NCBI RefSeq assembly: GCF_039729195.1
Contig: NZ_CP155796.1
Location: 3,100,001-3,164,000 of the forward strand
Direction: 5' to 3'
Origin: Mycobacterium sp. DL
Lineage (GTDB): Bacteria; Actinomycetota; Actinomycetes; Mycobacteriales; Mycobacteriaceae
Length of the DNA: 64,000 nt
The translations under genes and the position numbers were made by a program. Under the pieces are notes generated by a model. It ran no database searches, was not told where the DNA came from, and saw only the letters and a list, made by a program, of their open reading frames with translations. Every line of letters starts with the position of its first letter. The first letter of the stretch is position 1. This document shows positions 8,787-17,385 of this stretch, piece after piece.

Positions 8787-10160
8787 GTGAACAGGCTGAA
8801 GAAGGGTGCCGTTACAGTAGCCGCACTTCCCATGGTGTTGGCGGGTCCGCTCCTTGCCGGGCCGCCAACGATCGCCGAGGCCGCTACCGGAACGTTGGTC
8901 GGACTGTTTGGCTCTGCGCCGAAGTTCAGTTCGGTCAACAACTCCGGTTCTTCGGTATGCCCGTGCCGAAACATTGCCTACGACTTCTGGCCGGGTCAGG
9001 CCGGCATCGCCGACGGCGTGTCCGCGCTGGATCATTGGATTGACACCACTTGGGGCTATAAGTCGGTGGTGGCTTTTTCGAAGGGCACGCACTCGGTGCT
9101 GGGGTGGATTCGTGAGAACGCGGACGACAGGGACGCGCATTCCGTTCGTTTCCTACTGTTGGGATCACCGGAAACGCCGGGAAACAACTATCCCTACGAA
9201 GGCCACAAAGGCGGTTCGGGACTCCCGGAGACAGGAGATTACGACAACGTCACCTTTGTGGTGCGCCAGTACGACGGTGTTGCCGATGCCCCATGGGACA
9301 AGTTCAATCTGCTGGCGTTGTTGAACGCGTCATTCAGCACTCACCTCAGTGGCTATGACGAGTTGGACCTGGACAACCCGGATGCGGTGTTTGTCGATCC
9401 GGTGACGGGGGCCAGCACCCTCTACTTCCGTACGGACGTCCTACCGATCCTTGCCCCGATCGACTGGCTGACCACCGACGAAACGATGGCACAGCTCGAT
9501 GCACTACTTCGACCACTTATCGAAGCCGCTTATCGACGGCCTGTGACCATCCCCGACGCCTCCGCTCCGCTCAGCGTGCAAGCGACGACGGTGTTTTCGT
9601 CCTCGACCGTAATCAGCGAGATCCCCGAGGGCGAGACGGTCGCTACGCCCGCCCCAGACGACACGACCGCCAGCGATACCGCCGCCCATCTGCCGCCCTC
9701 CGGTGGAGCTTCCGACAACACAGTTCGTGAACTCTCGAACGCCGTCTCCGAGTCCGATTCAGCGGCCGAGGGCGAACCTGCAGCAGATCCCAGCAAGACT
9801 GATCTCAACGTCGAACCTGTAACAGGTCCCGCACTCACCCAGGAACTCCCCGAGGTGAAGGACGAGGAAGGAGAAGACTTCGCGCCCCCGGAGGACAGCT
9901 ATAGCGATGGTTCGGAGACCTCGGAGAAGCCGCAGGCAGAAGCGGGGTCTGACACACCGCAGGCGGCGCCGTCCGACAGTTACTCTCCGCCGAAAGATTC
10001 CGACAGTGGTGCGGGATCGGCGCCCCCTAGGACGTTGCATCCCAAGCACCGCGCGCCTTTAAATGGGAGCAAGATCGACAGTGCGCGAAGCGCTGGCAGA
10101 TCCGCAGATGGCCCTGGGTCGTCGCAGTCAAATGCCGACGCGTCTCAGTCGACCGACTGA
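8787..10160 (+). CDS. Exported PE-PPE-domain hydrolase with atypical nucleophile elbow
   Basis: About 457 residues from GTG 8787, which has a GAAGGAG ribosome binding site and opens a clean signal peptide (NRLKKGAVTVAALP to about IAEAA). An upstream in-frame ATG at 8763 would put charged residues before it. The PE-PPE fold is shown by VRQYDGVADAPWDKFNLLALLN and the His in FSTHLSGYDE. The elbow reads AFSKG (Ser98) instead of GxSxG, so the first Gly is replaced by Ala. A C-P-C motif lies near residue 58. From about 260 the tail is acidic and rich in Ser, Pro and Glu, probably disordered. It stands alone on the plus strand, with an SDR 115 bp downstream. Confidence 0.75.
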   Translation: MNRLKKGAVTVAALPMVLAGPLLAGPPTIAEAATGTLVGLFGSAPKFSSVNNSGSSVCPCRNIAYDFWPGQAGIADGVSALDHWIDTTWGYKSVVAFSKGTHSVLGWIRENADDRDAHSVRFLLLGSPETPGNNYPYEGHKGGSGLPETGDYDNVTFVVRQYDGVADAPWDKFNLLALLNASFSTHLSGYDELDLDNPDAVFVDPVTGASTLYFRTDVLPILAPIDWLTTDETMAQLDALLRPLIEAAYRRPVTIPDASAPLSVQATTVFSSSTVISEIPEGETVATPAPDDTTASDTAAHLPPSGGASDNTVRELSNAVSESDSAAEGEPAADPSKTDLNVEPVTGPALTQELPEVKDEEGEDFAPPEDSYSDGSETSEKPQAEAGSDTPQAAPSDSYSPPKDSDSGAGSAPPRTLHPKHRAPLNGSKIDSARSAGRSADGPGSSQSNADASQSTD

Positions 10161-10263
10161 CTCGACAGGTTCGAGGAAGGACAATCGTCGGAATCGTTGA
10201 TTCGTAGGGCTTCCCGGCGATCGTGGTTCGACGCGTGCCTGAAGCACGCGTGCGCGATCCCGG

Positions 10264-10269
10264 TATCCT
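10264..10269 (+). promoter_or_regulatory. Probable leaderless -10 element of the SDR gene
   Basis: TATCCT ends 6 bp before ATG 10276 and no Shine-Dalgarno lies between. The same arrangement occurs before the second SDR copy (TATTGT at 19522-19527). Confidence 0.5.
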
Positions 10270-10275
10270 TCGGCA

Positions 10276-11115
10276 ATGTCTTCGAGTGTTTCGGGAAAAG
10301 TAGTGCTGATCACTGGCGGTGCCTCGGGCATAGGTGCGGCGTTGGCAACAAAGCTGGCCGAGCAGCGTGCCGTCGTATGGATCGCGGATCGCCAGGCCGC
10401 CATGGGCGAAGAGCTAGCAGCACGATTGACTTCGTCCGGAGCGGCAGCGCACGCGCTTGAACTCGACGTCCGGGACTCTGCGGCATTTGAGGAGGCTGTT
10501 GCCAAAGTAGTCGAGACTTATGGGCGCATCGACTATCTGTTCAACAACGCCGGCATCGGCATCGGCGGTGAGATCGACACATTCACTGTCGATGATTGGA
10601 ACAACATCATCGACGTGAATCTGCGCGGCGTCATCAACGGGATTCAGGCGGCATATCCAATCATGATCAGACAGGGGTCCGGACATATCGTCAACACCGC
10701 GTCCATGGCTGGCCTGATCACCATGACTGCCCAAGCGGGCTACTCGGCGACTAAACACGCTGTGATCGCGCTGTCCAACACACTGCGACTGGAGGCCGAG
10801 CGCTATGGAATTCAGGTATCTGTGCTGTGCCCAGGAGTGGTTCGCACCCCCATCCTGACCGGAGGCCGCTACGGGTACAACACGACGGTCAGCCCTGAGA
10901 ACATGCTCAAGCTAGGTGAGAGGCTGCGGCCGGCATCACCGGATCAGTTCGCAGAGCGCGCGCTGCCTGAAGTGACGCGCGGCCGCTGGATCATCGTCGT
11001 GCCGCGATTCTGGAAGGCTCTTTGGTACCTGGAACGGCTGTCACCCAGACTTTCGATGCTCCTTGCCAAGGAGTCCCTAAAGCGCACTCGTGCCTTGGCA
11101 CCCGGAAACGGCTGA
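10276..11115 (+). CDS. Short-chain dehydrogenase/reductase
   Basis: A 279-residue classical SDR. The cofactor motif TGGASGIG is at residues 13-20, NNAG follows at about 91, and the catalytic Ser lies in NTASMAGL. The Tyr-x-x-x-Lys pair reads YSATK. A basic residue right after the second strand (WIADRQ) fits an acidic or NAD-type pocket, but cofactor choice is not certain. The C-terminal FWKALWYLERLSPRLSML is amphipathic and may touch the membrane. It would interconvert an alcohol and a ketone, which fits the monooxygenases nearby. A clear paralog lies at 19492-20391. Confidence 0.85.
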   Translation: MSSSVSGKVVLITGGASGIGAALATKLAEQRAVVWIADRQAAMGEELAARLTSSGAAAHALELDVRDSAAFEEAVAKVVETYGRIDYLFNNAGIGIGGEIDTFTVDDWNNIIDVNLRGVINGIQAAYPIMIRQGSGHIVNTASMAGLITMTAQAGYSATKHAVIALSNTLRLEAERYGIQVSVLCPGVVRTPILTGGRYGYNTTVSPENMLKLGERLRPASPDQFAERALPEVTRGRWIIVVPRFWKALWYLERLSPRLSMLLAKESLKRTRALAPGNG

Positions 11116-11563
11116 TCGTAACAGAATCAGCCGGCTTACTCACCATCGCTTGATCTTTCGCGTTCATGGCGATGCTCTCACGGCTACGGCGGGTGTCGTC
11201 TACGAGGTATCGTTGCCGGTCACGTGCCCGCCGGTCACCTCATCGGCATTTCGAGAAGGAACGGCCCGTTCGGCGAAGAATCGGCATCGCACACGGACGA
11301 TCCTCAAGTTGTCGGGCAAGCCATTCACCGCGCCTGATATTGCTGCGCTACGCGCAAACCCGAGAAAATCCCTGCGATCGGCGTGCCGGAAGTGTACCGA
11401 ATGTAACGATTGCATGGATTACTCAGCTCACAGCACGTCGTCGTTGTGATATACAGTGTCGGGAACTAGACACACTCGGACGTCACGAAGGTCTCTAGCA
11501 ACTTTTGTTCGACACAAATTTACTCATCAGTAAACATGCAGATCAGTTGAGAGGGGCCGAGTA
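11116..11563. other. Gene-poor interval upstream of the large PE-PPE protein
   Basis: 448 bases without a convincing gene. ORFs on either strand lack recognisable domains. The last 100 bases are AT-rich and probably hold the promoter of the next gene, whose ribosome binding site GAGAGG lies at about 11550-11555. Confidence 0.5.
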
Positions 11564-14014
11564 ATGCGTCCAGTTCTTAAGCCGCTGGCAATGGGCAGCG
11601 CAGCACTTGTGGGCGCGAGTTTGATCGTCGCCGCACCAGCGACGCCGGCGTTGACCCCGCCCCTTCCAGAGGAAGCCAAGGCACAGTTCAGCGATGTGGC
11701 GGTACGGCTTGCCGCTAACTCGATCGCCAACATCCCGACAAACCTCTACCGCATTCTGATGGACTCCCAAAAGAACCAGCTGGATGGACTCAACGCGGCT
11801 TCGGAATCGCTGGAGGGCTCCGGAAACTGGTGGATCTACACCCCCACAAACGTCCTGGGGTGGGACCACATGGACTACGCAAAGGCGATTGGTTTCACCA
11901 AGCTGTTCACGCCGATACCCGAGGTCGCGCAAGCACAGGCCGACCAGCTGAACGCAATCATGTCGCGCAATTTTCCGATGACACAGAATTGTACGGGCAC
12001 TCCGGGCCCGTGCGCGGATCCTTTCTACTTCACCGCCTACTTCACCACGCCCCCGTGGGAAGCCCTCTTCGGCTACGAGTACACGTTTGGGGATGTGTTC
12101 AACACCCTCGACCCGTCGATCGAGATGCCCTGGTCCAATCAGACTGTCACGTACGATCCCTTCGGCCCGGGGAAGGCTCTGTGGGAGGCGCTGACCAAGG
12201 ATCCCGTAGAGGGATGGGCGCCAGAGCGGACCTATCTGCTGGATCAGATGGAAGCCAGCGAGAGATTCTGGAAGGCGGTCTACAACTCGTTCAACCCCTT
12301 CGTTGAAGGCACCTACTGCCTGCCCTGCCAACTCCTCGGCGTGAAGGGTGCGCCGAGTTCGCTTCCGGTCGCGAGCATCTTCGGCAACTTCTACACCTAC
12401 CTCGACTTCGGGCAGGAGTTCACCGACCAAGATTGGGTAGGACCCCATCCTGAGGTCCCGAAGCCCCCCACCGTCAAGACGCTCTCGCTGTGGACACCGG
12501 AGGCGTGGGAGCGTATCGGTCGGGACGCGGAGGTTTATTTCAACTGGGTCTTCAAGGGCGGGCCGATGCCGCAAACCGAGTTGGAGGAGCCCAGTGTTTA
12601 TCCGGAGGTTCCGGATAACACCCCACCCATTCCGCAGGGGCTGGCGGCAGACTTGCCGCCAAAAGTGATCTCTGTGAAGGGGACCGAGCTATGGCCAATC
12701 GATGATGCTCTGAATGGATCGGTCTGCGACGGCAGTCTGGGCGATTGCGAAAATCTGGAGTACATCCGGTTCCTTCAAGAATTCAGCATCAGAAATGGTC
12801 TGCAGCAGCTCACCGCCGCTCTCGCCGATCCAGGGTCGGGGCCTGCGACGGTCTTCGGTTACTCGGAGGGATCGGTTATCGCGTCGCGGTGGCTGAGTAA
12901 CTACTCGAAGGCACTCGCGAAAGCACAGGCTGAGGGCGGTCCGACCGCTGATGTCGAAGGCAGCCCGGACCGTGACGACCTTCACTTCATTCTGACCGGC
13001 AACCCGAACCGGAAGTACGGCGGAACGCGCCCCGCGTGGTACATCGAGCGGGCCACGCCTAGCGACACCAAATACACAGTTCTGGACGTGGCCAGGGAGT
13101 ATGACGGTGCTGCCGATTGGCCGGACGATCCGTTCAATCTCCTCGCCGTTGCGAACGCCATCTCCGGATACTTCGTCGTGCACCCTTACTACGATGAAGT
13201 AGATCTGGAGAACGACGAGAAGACGGTGTTCCAGGAAGGCAACACCACTTACGTCCTGGTGCGGACCGAGAACCTGCCCATGCTGCAAAGTCTGCGAGCG
13301 ATCGGGCTGAATGACTTTGCTGACGAGCTCCAGAGTTATCTGAAGCCAATCATCGATAGGGCATACGATCGCGATTATCCTGGTGTCATCGCTGATCCGG
13401 ATGCTGCTCAAGAAGCGGTTGACAGGGCCAAAGCCGGCCTACCGCCGGAAGAGGCCACCGCAGATACCCTCACCCTCGTGGCAAACAACGAGGATGCCAG
13501 CGCCGATAGTTCTGACGACACCAAGAAGGTGACGGAAACGGCTGAGCGGAAAACCAATTCCCTGTTCTCCCTTGATTTGCCGAAGGATTTGGAGAACGAG
13601 TCGGACGAAGTCTCGACATCCTCCGAGGTCGACGGAACCCTCGGAGATTACGACGAGGGAGAGCCAGGAGGGGAACAGTCGCCCGAGGAGCCCACGACCG
13701 AAACCGGGACCGAAGGCGATTCGACGGACGGATCGGAAGAGTCGGAGACCGCCGAGACCCCCCGCAAGCGCTTTGCAGACCCGTTCAAGCCGTTCGGTTC
13801 TTCTAAGCAACGAGTCCTCGACTCTACGGAGTCGACGAAGGGGGAGTCTGTCGGAGGCGAGACCACCAAAAACAACGCCGACACCTCGAAGTCACCGAGC
13901 AACGACCCGAAGGGTTCCAACTCGGACAGCAAATCCTCAGAGCGGGACTCCAAGAAGGACTCCAACTCGGACAGCAAATCCTCAGAGCGGGACTCCAAGA
14001 GAGACGCGGCTTAA
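11564..14014 (+). CDS. Large exported PE-PPE-domain serine hydrolase with long N-terminal extension
   Basis: 816 residues. The signal peptide (about 1-30) ends in APATPA. Residues about 31-365 form an extension I do not recognise, aromatic-rich, with paired cysteines in CTGTPGPC and CLPC. The PE-PPE hydrolase domain follows, with an upstream CDGSLGDC loop, nucleophile GYSEG (Ser434), acid in AREYDGAADWPDDPFN and His in VVHPYYDE. From about 610 the tail is charged and Ser/Thr/Lys-rich and ends in two 15-residue repeats. The architecture resembles PE-PPE-domain proteins whose PE/PPE part has been replaced. ATG 11564 is supported by a GAGAGG site. A strong hairpin lies right after the stop. Substrate unknown. 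Confidence 0.8.
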   Translation: MRPVLKPLAMGSAALVGASLIVAAPATPALTPPLPEEAKAQFSDVAVRLAANSIANIPTNLYRILMDSQKNQLDGLNAASESLEGSGNWWIYTPTNVLGWDHMDYAKAIGFTKLFTPIPEVAQAQADQLNAIMSRNFPMTQNCTGTPGPCADPFYFTAYFTTPPWEALFGYEYTFGDVFNTLDPSIEMPWSNQTVTYDPFGPGKALWEALTKDPVEGWAPERTYLLDQMEASERFWKAVYNSFNPFVEGTYCLPCQLLGVKGAPSSLPVASIFGNFYTYLDFGQEFTDQDWVGPHPEVPKPPTVKTLSLWTPEAWERIGRDAEVYFNWVFKGGPMPQTELEEPSVYPEVPDNTPPIPQGLAADLPPKVISVKGTELWPIDDALNGSVCDGSLGDCENLEYIRFLQEFSIRNGLQQLTAALADPGSGPATVFGYSEGSVIASRWLSNYSKALAKAQAEGGPTADVEGSPDRDDLHFILTGNPNRKYGGTRPAWYIERATPSDTKYTVLDVAREYDGAADWPDDPFNLLAVANAISGYFVVHPYYDEVDLENDEKTVFQEGNTTYVLVRTENLPMLQSLRAIGLNDFADELQSYLKPIIDRAYDRDYPGVIADPDAAQEAVDRAKAGLPPEEATADTLTLVANNEDASADSSDDTKKVTETAERKTNSLFSLDLPKDLENESDEVSTSSEVDGTLGDYDEGEPGGEQSPEEPTTETGTEGDSTDGSEESETAETPRKRFADPFKPFGSSKQRVLDSTESTKGESVGGETTKNNADTSKSPSNDPKGSNSDSKSSERDSKKDSNSDSKSSERDSKRDAA
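13916..14005 (+). repeat. Two 45-bp direct repeats at the end of the hydrolase gene
   Basis: Units 13916-13960 and 13961-14005 are nearly identical, each encoding SNSDSKSSERDSKKD or the variant ending KRD. They form the extreme C-terminus of the 816-residue protein and suggest recent in-frame duplication. Confidence 0.85.
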
Positions 14015-14022
14015 GTAACCGA

Positions 14023-14067
14023 CGCGACATTGCGCCGACCGCTCCGGGCGGTCGGCGCAATGTCGCG
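14023..14067. terminator. Perfect 19-bp-stem hairpin, likely bidirectional terminator
   Basis: Arms 14023-14041 and 14049-14067 are exact reverse complements around a 7-nt loop (CTCCGGG). It starts 9 bp after the stop of the large PE-PPE gene and faces the convergent SDR stop at 14132. There is no clear U tract, which is common for mycobacterial terminators. Confidence 0.8.
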
Positions 14068-14131
14068 TTCGGGTGCAGGAAAGCCGCAATGTCCACTCTG
14101 CGAGCCAATATAAAAAGCGGGCGGTCACCAA

Positions 14132-14920
14132 TCACCGCTTGTGTTGCTGCGCCCGGCTGATCGCCGCCATCATCGTATGGCCACCGGTCTTGCGCTGCAG
14201 TCGTGACGTCAACTCGGGGGCCAAGCTACCCAAGAGGGTTGCGGCTCTCAGAGACCACGGCGCAACAGTCACCTCAGCGATGTTCTCTTCGACTGCGTGA
14301 ATAGTCGCTTTCGCGACCGCCTCTGTTGTGCGAGTGCCAAGTCGTGGGATGTGCACATCAGTCTCGGCGATCATTCCCGCGTCCCTTATCGGCCCCGGGA
14401 AGATCGTCGAAACGCCGACGCCGTACGGGCGCAGGTCATCACGCAACGCAGTCGAGAATCCCCGGAGGCCAAACTTCGTAGCGTTGTAAAGCGCCATGTG
14501 CCCCGACGCCGACTTACCTGACAGCGAGGACATGAACACCATATGGCCACACCTTCGGGAAGCCATCTGTTGGCCAACGAGCTTAGCCAAGACGATTGGA
14601 GCGCGAAGGTTGACTGCCAGCGCACGGTCGATCTGGTCCACCGAGTAATCCGACAACTGGCCAGACGCGGGAACTCCCGCGTTGGCAATGAGTACGTCCA
14701 ACGGACCGACCTGGGCGAGCAATTGGTCAAGCCCGCACTGTTCGCTCAGATCGGCCACGATCGATCTGCCTCCGACCCGTGCGCCGAGTTCATCCAGAAC
14801 TTCGGCATTCCGACCGGTGAGCGTCAACTGCGCCCCGCGTTCGGCAAAGGCCTCCGCGAGCGCGCAACCGATGCCGCCTGAGGCGCCCGTGAGAAGGACA
14901 TGTGCACCGTGCAGATCCAT
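14132..14920 (-). CDS. Short-chain dehydrogenase/reductase
   Basis: A 262-residue classical SDR. The nucleotide-binding motif TGASGGIG is near residue 11, IANAG near 82, MSSLSGK carries the catalytic Ser, and the Tyr-x-x-x-Lys pair reads YNATK. The ending LQRKTGGHTMMAAISRAQQHKR is basic. ATG 14920 is preceded by TAACCT (minus strand, 14932-14927) with a 6-bp gap and no Shine-Dalgarno, suggesting a leaderless mRNA. It is unlike the 10276/19492 SDR pair in sequence. It probably oxidises or reduces a lipid-like alcohol or ketone, inferred only from neighbours. Confidence 0.85.
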   Translation of the reverse strand: MDLHGAHVLLTGASGGIGCALAEAFAERGAQLTLTGRNAEVLDELGARVGGRSIVADLSEQCGLDQLLAQVGPLDVLIANAGVPASGQLSDYSVDQIDRALAVNLRAPIVLAKLVGQQMASRRCGHMVFMSSLSGKSASGHMALYNATKFGLRGFSTALRDDLRPYGVGVSTIFPGPIRDAGMIAETDVHIPRLGTRTTEAVAKATIHAVEENIAEVTVAPWSLRAATLLGSLAPELTSRLQRKTGGHTMMAAISRAQQHKR

Positions 14921-14926
14921 GCGTAA

Positions 14927-14932
14927 AGGTTA
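14927..14932 (-). promoter_or_regulatory. Probable leaderless -10 element of the SDR gene
   Basis: On the minus strand TAACCT lies 6 bp upstream of ATG 14920. No ribosome binding site is visible. Spacing is the same as at 3357 and 10264. Confidence 0.5.
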
Positions 14933-15019
14933 CGGGGTCCTGCGCTCGGCCCTCCCGGCAAGTTCGGTTCCCATCAAACCGCGACGCCGATGCGCTTATC
15001 ATCTGCCGAAAACCGCAGG

Positions 15020-15685
15020 CTAGCGCAGCCTGTCCGCAACGAAATCTGTTGCCGTCTCGACCATTCCATTCTGAACATAGGAGAGGTGCGCGGGAAAGTT
15101 GAGTCCAGACGAACAGAACGGGTCATCGAGAGCGCAGAGGTCGATAGTCTTGGGCCCATAAACACCACTCATCTGTGGTAGCGGGCCGCCGCCCCGCACA
15201 TTACGCAAAGGGTTGCCGAAAACGGCAACCGCAGCTATGTTGTCTGCGACATCAGGAGGCATCGGGGTCGGTATGTACCGACCCAATGGCTTGGGGTCCA
15301 CGGTGATCAGGTCGATAGCGCCGGCGCCTTGGGAATTGCCGCCGAGCACGAGCCGAGTGTCAGGGCAGTTATCTGCCATCCAACGCACCCTCCCGGACGC
15401 ATCCGCGGCGCCCTCTGGCGCCGAAGCGCTGAAGTTAAAGCTTGCGGGGTAATTAACGCCGTAGGCTCCAACCGAACGATCGCCGACCTTGCCTCGCAAG
15501 GAGTCGACGAATGCCTGGCCCAACCATCCCAGTCCTGGGGGAGCACCCGTGCCGCGAGCGAAGATGACTTCGATGTCGGGACATGGCTCCGCGGAAGCCA
15601 TCGGCACTGCGAAGCCGGTGGGCAGCATCGAAAACGGCATGGACACTGCTGCGCATACAAAACCAAGAACCCGCGTCTTCAACAT
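15020..15685 (-). CDS. Exported cutinase-like esterase (Culp family)
   Basis: About 221 residues. The signal peptide ends near VPMASA, and the mature protein begins with the family hallmark EPCPDIEVIFARGTGAPPG. The nucleophile motif is GGNSQGAG, the acid lies in CALDDPFC and the His in AHLSY, giving the cutinase Ser-Asp-His triad with its disulfide cysteines. Mycobacterial Culps hydrolyse short to medium esters or phospholipids at the cell surface. I chose ATG 15685, which opens a good signal peptide, over ATG 15703. The neighbouring gene upstream on the same strand is a Baeyer-Villiger-type monooxygenase, whose ester product an esterase could cleave. Confidence 0.85.
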   Translation of the reverse strand: MLKTRVLGFVCAAVSMPFSMLPTGFAVPMASAEPCPDIEVIFARGTGAPPGLGWLGQAFVDSLRGKVGDRSVGAYGVNYPASFNFSASAPEGAADASGRVRWMADNCPDTRLVLGGNSQGAGAIDLITVDPKPLGRYIPTPMPPDVADNIAAVAVFGNPLRNVRGGGPLPQMSGVYGPKTIDLCALDDPFCSSGLNFPAHLSYVQNGMVETATDFVADRLR

Positions 15686-15742
15686 GTGTCCATGCTGACA
15701 CATCGTCGGCCGTACGCTTGAGCGAATGGATCTGAGCAGGAC

Positions 15743-17224
15743 TTATACGATCGCGTAGTCGCTCAATGGGAACGTATCGTTCTCGCGGTTGGTCTGACTT
15801 GTCGAAGCTGGTCGTACCAGTGTCTCGCCACTCGGGCTGAAGTAGTAAGACCTCGATCGGACACAATCGCCGCGAGCAAACACCGTCTTATCCAACATCT
15901 TGGACATCCGATCACGGAATCGGGCGTTGGCATCTTCGGTAACCTCAAAAGTCGTGGCGTTACGTCGTCGAACCTCGCCGAAGAGGCGGTCCATATGACG
16001 CATCTGGTACTCCATCGTGTTGAAGTAGGAGAGGCCACTTGACGCGTACGGTCCCGCCAAGCTCAGAAAGTTCGGAAATGCCGGAATCGTCACACCCTGA
16101 TAGGCTTGAAAGCCATTGTCCCGCCACCATTTTCCCAGGTTCCGCGCGTCCCGACCGATAATCTCAATCGCCGGTATGTTCGCTTCCCACAAGTCGAACC
16201 CGGTGCAGAGAACGAGGGTGTCGATCTCAACTTTTGTGCCGTCGCAGGCGACAATTCCATCGGCCTCGATGCGTTCGATCCCGGAACTCTGAAGATGCAC
16301 GTGCGGCTTCGCGAGCGTCCGGTAGTACGAGTTCGAATACGTGGGCCGCTTACACCCAAAGTCGTAGTCCGGCGTCAACTGGGCACGGAGCTTTTTGTCT
16401 CGAATTGAAACGAACCGCAACGCCTGAGACAGGTAGGCGGCCCCGGCATTCAACTGCCGGAAGTACTTGAAATTCAGTACCGACAGGATCATCATGGCCT
16501 CGAGATTCACGTCAGTACTCCACCGGAATGCGCGATGTGTCAGTGGAAGGGTGGCGAATAGCCGACGAAGAAACATCGGGATAGGAAAGTCGAGCTTCGG
16601 CACGACGTGGATTGGAGTGCGTTGATACACGGTGAGGTCCGCGGCTGTCTTGGTGAGCTGCGGAATCAACTGCACTGCTGTCGCGCCGGTACCGATCAAT
16701 CCGATCCGCTCTCCGTCGGGTGAGTAGCTGTCGTCCCAATCCATGCTGTGGACGATCCGGCCTGTGAAATCGTCTATCCCGGGGATATCAGGTTTGCGGG
16801 GTTGAGACAGATAGCCCGTGGCAGTGATCAAGAATCGCGCAGTCAAAGTGTCACCTGCCAAGAGAAGCACTTTCCAGGACTTGGCGTCCTCGTCCCAGTG
16901 TGCGCCGTCGACCGGGCTCTCGAAACGCATGTGACGACGCACGTCGTACTTGTCCGCCACGTGGTCGGCGTACGCCTTGAGCTCAGCCCCGGGCGCGTAG
17001 AGCCGCGACCAGTTGGGGTTGGGTTCAAACCAATAAGAGTAGGTGGGGGACGGGATGTCGACTGCTAATCCCGGATAGTGGTTGACGTGCCAAGTTCCGC
17101 CTAGATCACTTTCGCGATCCAGGATGAGGATGTCTTCAAACCCCATCTTCTTGAGCTGGATCGCCGCGCCCATTCCGCCGAAACCGGCGCCCACGATGAT
17201 TGCGTCGAACTGCGGCTCATTCAT
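15743..17224 (-). CDS. FAD-dependent Baeyer-Villiger-type monooxygenase, paralog of the 3369 gene
   Basis: About 493 residues. It has IIVGAGFGGMGAAIQL at the start, the fingerprint FTGRIVHSMDWDDS and the second nucleotide motif LIGTGATAVQ. It is closely similar along its whole length to the protein at 3369-4853 (shared GGTWHVN, FEPNPNWSRLYAPGAELK and DYDFGCKRPT), so the two are paralogs. ATG 17224 is 8 nt after a TAGCGT box and may be leaderless. An in-frame TTG at 17233 follows GAGG by 5 bases and is the alternative start. The cutinase gene lies 57 bp downstream and may be co-transcribed. Substrate unknown. Confidence 0.85.
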   Translation of the reverse strand: MNEPQFDAIIVGAGFGGMGAAIQLKKMGFEDILILDRESDLGGTWHVNHYPGLAVDIPSPTYSYWFEPNPNWSRLYAPGAELKAYADHVADKYDVRRHMRFESPVDGAHWDEDAKSWKVLLLAGDTLTARFLITATGYLSQPRKPDIPGIDDFTGRIVHSMDWDDSYSPDGERIGLIGTGATAVQLIPQLTKTAADLTVYQRTPIHVVPKLDFPIPMFLRRLFATLPLTHRAFRWSTDVNLEAMMILSVLNFKYFRQLNAGAAYLSQALRFVSIRDKKLRAQLTPDYDFGCKRPTYSNSYYRTLAKPHVHLQSSGIERIEADGIVACDGTKVEIDTLVLCTGFDLWEANIPAIEIIGRDARNLGKWWRDNGFQAYQGVTIPAFPNFLSLAGPYASSGLSYFNTMEYQMRHMDRLFGEVRRRNATTFEVTEDANARFRDRMSKMLDKTVFARGDCVRSRSYYFSPSGETLVRPASTSQTNRENDTFPLSDYAIV

Positions 17225-17321
17225 GGAGACCAACGCTACCTCACAGCAAATCAGTTGCCATTAGTTGGATCCTATGCCAGCCGCACGTAGGCCGTCCGTC
17301 GGGACGAAGCACCTGACACCA

Positions 17322-17350
17322 CAAAGCCCCGGCGAGTTGCCGGGGCTTTG
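17322..17350 (-). terminator. Terminator hairpin downstream of the EQEAA-repeat hydrolase
   Basis: Arms 17322-17333 and 17339-17350 are perfect 12-bp complements around GAGTT. It lies 36 bp beyond the stop of the minus-strand hydrolase. The outer stem is A/T-rich, so either strand would have a short T run. Confidence 0.75.
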
Positions 17351-17385
17351 CAGATCGTCACAGAACAGTGACGAGTGCGCCAGCA

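Noticed and set aside
11090..11449. 119-codon ORF after the first SDR
   Set aside because: It overlaps the end of the SDR gene and has no domain or ribosome binding site.
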